From Candidatus Buchananbacteria bacterium RIFCSPLOWO2_01_FULL_39_33 (GTDB lineage Bacteria; Patescibacteriota; Patescibacteriia; 2-01-FULL-39-33), in contig MHIM01000038.1 in NCBI GenBank assembly GCA_001817505.1, positions 1-47,734 of the forward strand: a DNA stretch of 47,734 nt, given 5' to 3'. Under the pieces are notes generated by a model. That model worked only from the letters and a program-made list of their open reading frames with translations, was not told where the DNA came from and searched no databases. Every line of letters begins with the position of its first letter. Within the stretch, counting starts at the first letter, position 1. Positions 43,401-47,734 of this stretch are shown here, piece by piece. Position numbers and translations under genes: made by a program.

Positions 43401-44243
43401 ATTGACTTTAGTAAAGCCAACTCGCTGGGCGCTGGTTAAAGCCAAGCCGGCAGCTGGGGTATCGGAAGCCAAAGCAACGGCTACCGAGCCAGCTGTAGCT
43501 ACAGTAGTAGCAGCCGTGCCAGAAACAGTGGTTAGAGCGGCCTCTTCCGCAGCAATGGAAGTGCCGGCAGTATAAGTCATAGTGGTGGCCACTGTAACTA
43601 CCGAGCTAGAGGCAAAGCCATTAGCAATAAAAGCATCATCGGCAACCAGTCGTTTTTTGCCGTCTTCAATATAATAGATATCCTCACTGCCTGAATACTT
43701 GATTAAAGAACCATCGGGCAAAGACGAGCTGGAAGTTAAAGCCGTGCCCTTGGTATAATCATTTTCAAAGCCATTTTGGATAGTAATGACTTTGCTGGCG
43801 TAACCGGTGCCAAAAAGAGCTTCAGCTACTGCAGCGTCGCCGCCAGAAGTAACCACTTCTCTTAATTCGGAGCCGGTAGAGACAACGTAAACTTTCGGAC
43901 TATTTTGGAATTTAATCAGCTTGGTGCCCGGTCTGACAACCACGTGGCCGCCAACTGACAGGGAATCAAAATCTGCTTGAGAAATAACATTTAGCGCCAC
44001 CGAATCATTGCCCATTTTGAGCGCTGACCAGCTGCCGCTATACCAAGTCCAGAAAGTAACGCTGTTGACGAACAAGTTTCGCTTGCCGTCAGCATCAATG
44101 TAGTAAACAGCGGGATCGGTGGCGGTCTTAATCAGATCGCCGGCCGCTGGCGTATAAGCGGCTGAAGCTGGAACTACAGCAGCTAAGCCAAGAGACCAGA
44201 TGATAGTCGCTATCACTACGAAATAAGTTACTAACTTTCTCAT
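40500..44243 (-). CDS. S-layer-like exported protein, 1247 residues
   Basis: The protein has a signal peptide (residues 1-28, ending ASAAY). Residues 35-166 are the module shared with the protein at 32560-33828, and 178-210 a third, degenerate LIK/YYI unit (SLIKYSGSEDIYYIEDGKKR). The rest, to 1247, is a row of about seven to eight beta domains of 110-130 residues, marked by LTIPKGTTKSYTL, KIVKGNSKEFSIRGDI, LTIPKNTVKTLTLKGSI, LIIPVAAVKTLTVKANT and similar strands. It is poor in Cys and rich in Thr, Ser, Gly and Ala, as S-layer and other abundant wall proteins are. No sorting signal or SLH domain is seen, so the N-terminal module is the best candidate for anchoring. Many Ser/Thr residues could carry glycans. 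Confidence 0.87.
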   Translation of the reverse strand: MRKLVTYFVVIATIIWSLGLAAVVPASAAYTPAAGDLIKTATDPAVYYIDADGKRNLFVNSVTFWTWYSGSWSALKMGNDSVALNVISQADFDSLSVGGHVVVRPGTKLIKFQNSPKVYVVSTGSELREVVTSGGDAAVAEALFGTGYASKVITIQNGFENDYTKGTALTSSSSLPDGSLIKYSGSEDIYYIEDGKKRLVADDAFIANGFASSSVVTVATTMTYTAGTSIAAEEAALTTVSGTAATTVATAGSVAVALASDTPAAGLALTSAQRVGFTKVNFTASSDGDAVIDSLVVQRTGIGADTDFGTIILMDASGNVIGNSQTLNSSHQVTFSTDLTIPKGTTKSYTLAANMATSGLGGGNVPSLSLVTVTPKGSTVVSGTLPIVGNIMTINSALTIGTVTVTATGASYNPTAATKQVGTENYIFASLKATANSTEDIQIESIRWYQASTTADSDITGLELLQDGVTVIGTGSLVDREVIFSFATPVKIVKGNSKEFSIRGDIVNGSGRVASFGPSKITDWKVKGLTYNSYLNPTYDNSVEPYLIPGPLATIDKGSITFSKGTITSTNVAPSVTNQELSAFYVQVIGEPVIVTRIVADVATGSAKIINVKIVDENGTTIAGPTDPGNAGVNPVGFATSTDTITFPVGTNKYTIKGDLVSSAVWATNASLAIRLDSAKTTAKGETTNLSITASPSTFLTLDTLTVKSAALTVKTSASPAVQNVVRGNPTPWTFANFTLDTSGSGEDIKVTQLTIKHTTTAPGYFGDIQNITLYDGDTALNTPVQGSSETADSTYGSTATTTITFLSALTIPKNTVKTLTLKGSISGSASTSGVGTPQENTFQHKFGIVRAGNITATGAGTGTSVTATVTASEGQAQSISAGGTLRYYAAGANPGNQILVGNTTGNVVGVINVEALYENIEITDIGMTFNDAAGATDVSSVDITDGTTTWNIPISGTNATISPAAGQLIIPVAAVKTLTVKANTSDSVGGGAGKVAASGDSFTITFSNIAAKGTSSGNTGTSNPALTITGQDTVTNSNYIYASKPTIGNFTSSLGTGNERTLFQFTMTADAKGDVGFYKVTFDITTGANSGVTTTNLKFIENPGGSQVDLTYRETNYSIPEIDGRPELIVAGEGGTLRYNIVFNTQAYTASPSWEYRIIPAGASKTFALKGDVGKSTSGNYSYSIALIGDNAAAAIGDATTTDALANDSFIWSDLNFGNNTGTATATNEWTNGYLLFATSTQSATF

Positions 44244-44355
44244 AAATGAATTAAATATTTATTTATTAAAAGATCCGTTTAAAAATAGGCTAGAAACAAA
44301 AGTTAGAATCCCTGTCCGCCTCTGGCGGATTATCCGCCCAAAACGGAATGAACAA

Positions 44356-44430
44356 AAAGGTTTCCTAAACTCTACCAAACTAAGAGCATCGCTATAAAGC
44401 GATTCAACCTTTGCTAAATAGCCAGTAGAG
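44356..44430 (-). ncRNA. Pseudoknot-capable fold in the S-layer leader
   Basis: CTCTAC (44370-44375) pairs with GTAGAG (44425-44430) and encloses two hairpins: GCTAAATAGC (44413-44422) and ATCGCT-ATAA-AGCGAT (44388-44403). AACCTTT (44406-44412), inside the enclosed loop, can pair with AAAGGTT (44356-44362) outside it, making a pseudoknot. I do not recognise a known riboswitch or ribozyme class. Confidence 0.45.
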
Positions 44431-44447
44431 AACTTAAGTTCTATTTA

Positions 44448-44503
44448 CCCTGTTAAATCCCACAAAGTGGGAATTTCACCAAAGGCGAAATTATTTAACA
44501 GGG
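44448..44503. repeat. 56-base three-way-junction palindrome
   Basis: Outer arms CCCTGTTAAAT (44448-44458) and ATTTAACAGGG (44493-44503) are perfect complements. Between them lie, without spare bases, CCCAC-AAA-GTGGG (44459-44471) and AATTTCACC-AAA-GGCGAAATT (44472-44492, one mismatch). I recall similar pieces as dispersed elements in Patescibacteria; here it may double as part of the leader. Confidence 0.8.
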
Positions 44504-44531
44504 TGAATCCCAAATTTGTAACGAACCTCCC

Positions 44532-44614
44532 AATTGGTATGTTTGCGCATGGGATTACCGCTTAACGCTTTTTATTTAAAACTGCGCTTAGCGGTAACTC
44601 CATGGTTACCAATT
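44532..44614 (-). promoter_or_regulatory. Long imperfect hairpin at the 5' end of the S-layer leader
   Basis: Paired arms in order: AATTGGTA (44532-44539) with TACCAATT (44607-44614), CATGG (44548-44552) with CCATG (44600-44604), TTACCGCT (44555-44562) with AGCGGTAA (44590-44597). The loop is AT-rich. It would be the first structure in the transcript made from TATAAT at 44670. Confidence 0.6.
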
Positions 44615-44669
44615 ATTAAGATTAAATGGCCGCGCCGGCCAGAGTAGAATTTTCTGGTTAAAAATTTGA

Positions 44670-44675
44670 ATTATA
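44670..44675 (-). promoter_or_regulatory. Candidate -10 for the S-layer-like gene
   Basis: TATAAT on the minus strand, just after the stop of the DUF5667 gene. The -35 is weak. Use of this site would give a leader of about 420 bases. Confidence 0.4.
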
Positions 44676-44682
44676 TCGGCTT

Positions 44683-45798
44683 TTACTGGTTATTGGAATT
44701 GGTCGTAGTGGCAGAATTGGCCTCGCTGACTATGACTCTGACATTTTCTTCCGCTGTGCTCACTATTTTATTGGTCTCGGTCACTTTTTGCAAAGCCGAA
44801 GAAAAATCTTTCTGATCCAATAAATCTTTGGCTTGCTCAATGACCGCTTGAGCCACTTTCGGTTTTTCTTGTATCGTCAATAGCGTTTCAGTGGTAGTGG
44901 TGGTGGCTGGATTAATAACTGGAGTTATAGCCGGCGTGGTAGTGGCCGCTTTGGCAATAACCTTGGTGACACCGACAATACTAACCTCGGCATCCTTGAT
45001 CCGATCAGCAACTCTTGAAGCCACATCCTGGCCATCTATCATGGTCTGGTCATTTTCATACTTTTTAATAATGACATTCAAGGCGCTGGTGCCTGTTTCT
45101 TCAGTGGTATTAATGGCTTCCTTAAACGCGCTTTCAACATCGTCTTTGACTTCTGGGGACAAATTATTATGGGTCTCCACCAAACTCTGCTTCAATTCCA
45201 AAGTTTTGGTATCAATTTCTTTGGCCACTTCTATTATTTTTTCATCATCAACGGCCACGGCGGCAATGCTTATCTTATCAAGCTTATTTTTAACATCACC
45301 CACATCTTTGGATATCCGCTTGGCTGTTTTTTTCACCGCTGCCGTTTTCTTACTTACCTCATCGTCATTTTTAACCAATTGCCCCAATTCATCGGCCCGA
45401 CGGGAAACAAAAGACATTTGCAAGCTAACCTTTTCTTCTTCGGCAAAAGTCAGAGCCAGTTGGACCTTTTCTTGAGCGGTCTTGACCGGGTAAAGTTTAT
45501 CACCGGGCAAACTAACACCGGCCATGCTCACGGTGGCTGAATAGCCAAGTAAGACAAAAACAATAACCACAGTAGCTAAAGCCGGCTTTAAAATGCTCTG
45601 CTTGAATAAATTATTGAAATATTGGAAATAATAAATTTTTTCCCCTCTTTTTTCGGCTAAAGATTCAATTTTTTGATTGGGCTGAACTTGGCTCATTAAT
45701 ATTTCTTTATTCAACAAAATCCAAGTCCGCTCGGGCTGGCCGGCGGCTTTCAAGTTTTTGACCTGATTCAATTTTTGAATTAATTCCTTGTCTAACAT
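44683..45798 (-). CDS. DUF5667-type membrane protein, possible anti-sigma factor
   Basis: From ATG 45798 (MLDKELIQKLNQVKNLKAAG) the protein has 371 residues; the start at 45843 is less likely. Residues 1-70 are cytoplasmic and charged. One membrane helix follows (71-93, KPALATVVIVFVLLGYSATVSMAG), then SLPGDKLYPVKTAQEKVQLAL (96-116), the signature I associate with DUF5667. The rest is an alpha-helical external domain with a Thr-rich linker near 285-305. The gene follows an ECF sigma factor gene by 124 bases. A short inner domain, one helix and an external domain are the layout of membrane anti-sigma factors, so this is the inferred role, not a demonstrated one. Confidence 0.8.
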   Translation of the reverse strand: MLDKELIQKLNQVKNLKAAGQPERTWILLNKEILMSQVQPNQKIESLAEKRGEKIYYFQYFNNLFKQSILKPALATVVIVFVLLGYSATVSMAGVSLPGDKLYPVKTAQEKVQLALTFAEEEKVSLQMSFVSRRADELGQLVKNDDEVSKKTAAVKKTAKRISKDVGDVKNKLDKISIAAVAVDDEKIIEVAKEIDTKTLELKQSLVETHNNLSPEVKDDVESAFKEAINTTEETGTSALNVIIKKYENDQTMIDGQDVASRVADRIKDAEVSIVGVTKVIAKAATTTPAITPVINPATTTTTETLLTIQEKPKVAQAVIEQAKDLLDQKDFSSALQKVTETNKIVSTAEENVRVIVSEANSATTTNSNNQ

Positions 45799-45922
45799 TT
45801 GATATTGATTTAAAATTTCATTTTTACTTCTACAAATATACAAATCTTTTACAAATTTACAAATTATTTTTTATTTCTATTAAATCTACCAATATTTTAT
45901 TGATAGATTTGCAGTAAAATTG

Positions 45923-46471
45923 TTAATTAATAGTATCTATATTTTCCTTTAAGGCCTTGATGGCCCGGTGCAAAAGCACCCGGACAGCGCCCTTGGAGCG
46001 ACCTAAGATATCGGCTATTTCAGAAATTGACAACTCATCCAGATATTTTAGAATAATCGCTTCCTTATATTCGTCCTTTAAATTTTCTAGGCCTTTTAAG
46101 ACATCGCTTAACTGCGAATCCATAATTTGTTGCCGCAGAATGTCTCTTTGCTCATCGGGTATATGAGAATGCTCATCTGCTATTTGCTCCTCCGGCTTAC
46201 GGCTTTGCCGGTAAAAATCTATAACAGAATTCCTGGCAATAGTATAAATGAAAGCATTTAAATTTCTAATTTCCCGTCCGTTCTTAACACATTGCCAGAG
46301 CTTTAAAAAAACCTCGGAAGTGATATCTTGCGCGTCAGAAATAGAATTAACCCTAAAAAAAATAAAGCGATATATGCGGGTTACGTATAAATCGTAAAAT
46401 TGGCCAAAGGCCTCTGAATCCTGATTTTTTACTTTTAAAAAAAGAATCTTTTGACTTAAGGGATTCCTCAT
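45923..46471 (-). CDS. ECF-type RNA polymerase sigma factor
   Basis: The 182-residue protein has region 2 (AFGQFYDLYVTRIYRFIFFRVNSISDAQDITSEVFLKLWQ, 21-60; RNLNAFIYTIARNSVIDFYRQ, 69-89) and region 4 (LENLKDEYKEAIILKYLDELSISEIADILGRSKGAVRVLLHRAIKAL, 130-176), with no region 1.1 or 3, so it is a group IV factor. It would direct RNA polymerase to a small set of promoters, perhaps including that of the S-layer-like gene. The start is ATG 46471, 87 bases after a perfect housekeeping-type promoter, so it does not appear to rely on its own alternative promoter. Confidence 0.95.
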   Translation of the reverse strand: MRNPLSQKILFLKVKNQDSEAFGQFYDLYVTRIYRFIFFRVNSISDAQDITSEVFLKLWQCVKNGREIRNLNAFIYTIARNSVIDFYRQSRKPEEQIADEHSHIPDEQRDILRQQIMDSQLSDVLKGLENLKDEYKEAIILKYLDELSISEIADILGRSKGAVRVLLHRAIKALKENIDTIN

Positions 46472-46557
46472 TTATTATGACGAGAAAGTTAGTTATCTGT
46501 TACAGTTGTTTCCAGCCAGCTGTAATAATGGCCTAAAATAGTTAGTAAACATATTTA

Positions 46558-46586
46558 ATTATAGTAAAATGTCTAATTTATGTCAA
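46558..46586 (-). promoter_or_regulatory. Consensus promoter of the sigma factor gene
   Basis: On the minus strand TTGACA (46581-46586) is 17 bases from TATAAT (46558-46563). Both hexamers and the spacing are exact. The start codon follows about 87 bases downstream. Confidence 0.85.
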
Positions 46587-46664
46587 TGTTAACTGCTAAT
46601 CGGTAATTAGTAACCAGTAATTTATAACGATTGATTTAATAGTTGTTATTTTATAGCTGTACTA

Positions 46665-46694
46665 TTGACACTAACTTAGTCATAATGATAAGAT
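46665..46694 (+). promoter_or_regulatory. Promoter of the HTH gene
   Basis: TTGACA (46665-46670), 18 bases, TAAGAT (46689-46694). Its -10 overlaps the start of the 30-base palindrome, so a protein bound there would block polymerase. Confidence 0.65.
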
Positions 46695-46720
46695 TTGTCT
46701 AGACATGTCTAGACAAATCT
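46691..46720. promoter_or_regulatory. 30-base perfect palindrome, probable operator
   Basis: Arm AGATTTGTCTAGACA followed by its exact reverse complement. The centre holds two tandem copies of the ten-base palindrome TGTCTAGACA (46696-46705 and 46706-46715). It overlaps the -10 of the HTH gene promoter and has no T-tract, so an operator is more likely than a terminator. Confidence 0.7.
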
Positions 46721-46841
46721 CGACTTATCCACAGTGTTAACAGTTAACAATTTACCATTAACTATTAACAAATAATAAACACTTGATAAAAACCTAATTT
46801 TATGGTTAATTGTTAATTGTCAATTGTTAATAGTCATTATT

Positions 46842-47168
46842 ATGCCTCAAAAACAGCCAATTAGGATTACTATATCACAAGCAGCTAACTTGTTTGGAGT
46901 AAGCGAAAAAACTGTCCGTCGAGCTCTTAAAAATGAGGAATTGCATTATATTGTTGTCCGCGGAGTATACAAGATCAACTTTGACAGTTTGCTTAGATGG
47001 TCACAAACCAAAGCCAAAGTTATTAACAAGTTTAATCAAGAAGGTATCGGACAATATTTAGAACCAGATCTCAAAACCAGTAAATGGAAGATTAAAAATC
47101 GTCTCTACTCCCCCAACCCTAAATTTGCTGAAAATATAGCCAAAGATGACTTATCAACAGATATCTAG
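46842..47168 (+). CDS. Small HTH DNA-binding protein (HTH_17/excisionase-like)
   Basis: From ATG 46842 (MPQKQPIRITISQAANLFGVSEKTVRRAL) the protein has 108 residues; a TTG at 46824 is the alternative start. A MerR/excisionase-type helix-turn-helix is at residues 10-30 (SQAANLFGVSEKTVRRALKN), followed by the wing-like YIVVRGVYKINFDSLLRW. The C-terminal half is basic and unrecognised. No ribosome binding site is visible, and the leader is about 140 bases long. The palindrome over its promoter suggests that it may control its own gene, and perhaps the divergent sigma factor gene. A phage or plasmid excisionase role has no support from the neighbours. Confidence 0.82.
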   Translation: MPQKQPIRITISQAANLFGVSEKTVRRALKNEELHYIVVRGVYKINFDSLLRWSQTKAKVINKFNQEGIGQYLEPDLKTSKWKIKNRLYSPNPKFAENIAKDDLSTDI

Positions 47169-47204
47169 AAATATAATTAACTTACTTATAATAATTAGTG
47201 ATCA

Positions 47205-47233
47205 TTGACAATTAAAAATTTAGGCGCTATAAT
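47205..47233 (+). promoter_or_regulatory. Consensus promoter of the 80-residue orphan gene
   Basis: TTGACA (47205-47210), 17 bases, TATAAT (47228-47233), an exact match in both boxes and spacing. Confidence 0.88.
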
Positions 47234-47292
47234 ACCATATTGCTACTACAATAATACCTTGGAGGCTAACAAAACCAAAAGGAGGCCTAGTT

Positions 47293-47535
47293 GTGGCTAA
47301 TAAGAATCAAGCCAGAAAAGTGAAAAGATTTTTTTACAAACAACTTAAAAACGACCCCAATTTTGTCGGTGCAGATATTGGCGGCAATCAACAAAGTGGC
47401 TATGGAGTTAGAGTCAATTTTCGTCAAGCACCAATTAACTGGTTAATACCAGAAACTATCACTATTACGATTCCTGGAACCACCGCTAAGGTACCAGTTA
47501 TTACCGAAATTGTCGGCAAAATAACCAAGCAATAA
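47293..47535 (+). CDS. 80-residue orphan protein with strong ribosome binding site
   Basis: The start is GTG at 47293, fixed by AAAGGAGG at 47279-47286. The protein reads MANKNQARKVKRFFYK at the basic N-terminus, then NFVGADIGGNQQSGYGVRVNF and a C-terminal beta-like part TITIPGTTAKVPVITEIVGKI. The pattern VGxxIGxxxxxGYGVRV with PVITEIVGKI is reminiscent of a short beta module at the start of some bacterial peptidase-like proteins, but no catalytic part is present. It has no signal peptide. It is another single-gene unit with consensus promoter and terminator, like those at 17584 and 18439. Function is unknown. Confidence 0.8.
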   Translation: MANKNQARKVKRFFYKQLKNDPNFVGADIGGNQQSGYGVRVNFRQAPINWLIPETITITIPGTTAKVPVITEIVGKITKQ

Positions 47536-47548
47536 TCGGACTATTACC

Positions 47549-47589
47549 ACTCCAAATAGATAAACTATCATTCTGTTTGGAGTTTTTTA
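47549..47589 (+). terminator. Terminator of the 80-residue orphan gene
   Basis: ACTCCAAA (47549-47556) pairs with TTTGGAGT (47576-47583), with an inner ATAG/CTAT stem, followed by TTTTT. Confidence 0.82.
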
Positions 47590-47734
47590 TTTGTATATTA
47601 CCTACTAAATAAACCAATATTTAAGAGCGTTTGACCAATACTGCATAAGTTCATATACATCTTGCACTCCATGAGGCCACAACCTGGTGGCGTATTACAA
47701 CAAAATCCATTGTAAATATACTGGCGTCAAAGGC

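Larger units (their letters stand above)
44244..44682 (-). promoter_or_regulatory. Structured 439-base leader region of the S-layer-like gene
   Basis: This gene-free space lies between the DUF5667 gene and the S-layer-like gene. In transcription order it holds a TATAAT (44670-44675), a long hairpin (44532-44614), a three-way-junction element (44448-44503), a palindrome AGAACTTAAGTTCT, a pseudoknot-capable fold (44356-44430), and the hairpin TCCGCCTCTGGCGGA (44315-44329) shared with a GT4 gene. The last 70 bases before the ATG are AT-rich and unstructured, with no ribosome binding site. Long stable leaders are known for S-layer mRNAs; this one fits that role. Confidence 0.6.
46472..46841. other. 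Divergent control region of the sigma factor and HTH genes
   Basis: This 370-base region holds a minus-strand consensus promoter (46558-46586), a plus-strand promoter (46665-46694), a 30-base palindrome (46691-46720), one exact DnaA-box sequence TTATCCACA (46725-46733), and an AT-rich run of degenerate TTAAC and AATTGTTAA units (46736-46835). I see no gene in it. Confidence 0.7.

Noticed and set aside
44356-44430. Match to tmRNA, RNase P RNA, SRP RNA, hammerhead or c-di-GMP riboswitch
   Set aside because: None of their conserved core sequences is present; only generic pseudoknot pairing is seen.
46736-46835. Run of TTAAC and AATTGTTAA units considered as iterons of an origin
   Set aside because: The units are degenerate and irregularly spaced, with no replication initiator gene; read as low-complexity AT-rich sequence.
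47590-47734. Possible start of a further gene at the right edge
   Set aside because: No open frame or consensus promoter is visible; a small GCCAC/GTGGC stem is not enough for a call.

Overview
Organism. The window looks like a chromosome segment of a Patescibacteria (Candidate Phyla Radiation) bacterium with low to moderate GC. The evidence is indirect: a secreted module with 'LIK...VYYI..GKR' repeats in two surface proteins, a DUF5667-type membrane protein beside an ECF sigma factor, O-antigen-ligase-like proteins with TPR tails, an 'EALKxFLRKE' small orphan protein, and many short palindromic repeats, some read in frame inside genes. TGA is used as stop (1338-1340, 16940-16942), so this is not a lineage that recodes TGA as glycine. 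No rRNA, tRNA, transposase, phage or CRISPR locus was seen.

Layout. (1) 1-14573, minus strand: a tightly packed, often overlapping operon of twelve genes. It holds three B12-binding radical SAM proteins (one cut by the window edge), three GT4 glycosyltransferases, one GT2 polyprenyl-phosphate glycosyltransferase, two GT-C membrane proteins, two methyltransferases and an AsnB-like amidotransferase. (2) 14768-17415, plus strand: an aminotransferase fused to a Gfo/Idh/MocA oxidoreductase, then a hexapeptide acyltransferase; together these fit synthesis of an N-acylated amino sugar nucleotide. (3) 17584-19305, plus strand: two single-gene units with their own promoter-like sequences, strong ribosome binding sites and terminators (an orphan protein and a polysaccharide deacetylase-like protein). 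(4) 19365-28564, minus strand: a second glycan operon with GT2, GT4, methyltransferase, a fourth radical SAM protein, a methyltransferase-GT4 fusion, GT4, a short UDP-sugar dehydrogenase and a UDP-sugar epimerase. (5) 28634-29863: a lone plus-strand GT4. (6) 29923-34546, minus strand: a small membrane protein, an LCAT/PGAP1-like hydrolase and two exported surface proteins. (7) 34852-40256: two O-antigen-ligase/O-oligosaccharyltransferase-like proteins with C-terminal TPRs around a TPR anchor protein. (8) 40500-46471, minus strand: a 1247-residue S-layer-like protein behind a 439-base structured leader, a DUF5667 membrane protein and an ECF sigma factor. (9) 46842-47535, plus strand: a small HTH protein behind a 30-base perfect palindrome that overlaps its promoter, and an 80-residue orphan behind a consensus promoter.

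How it may work together (inference). Sugar nucleotides made by the dehydrogenase, epimerase, fusion enzyme and acyltransferase would feed the cytoplasmic GT4 enzymes. The GT2 and GT-C proteins would add polyprenyl-linked sugars on the outer face, and the ligase-TPR proteins would transfer finished glycans, possibly to the S-layer protein encoded next to them. The sigma factor and DUF5667 protein look like a sigma/anti-sigma pair placed to control surface-layer expression.

Most unusual points: palindromic repeats of several families read in frame inside glycan genes, often at domain borders; a heptanucleotide tract in a glycosyltransferase that could switch its reading frame; an elaborate RNA-like leader before the S-layer gene; a surface module shared by two proteins with near-identical DNA; and a dehydrogenase that lacks its C-terminal domain and carries a duplicated active-site loop.
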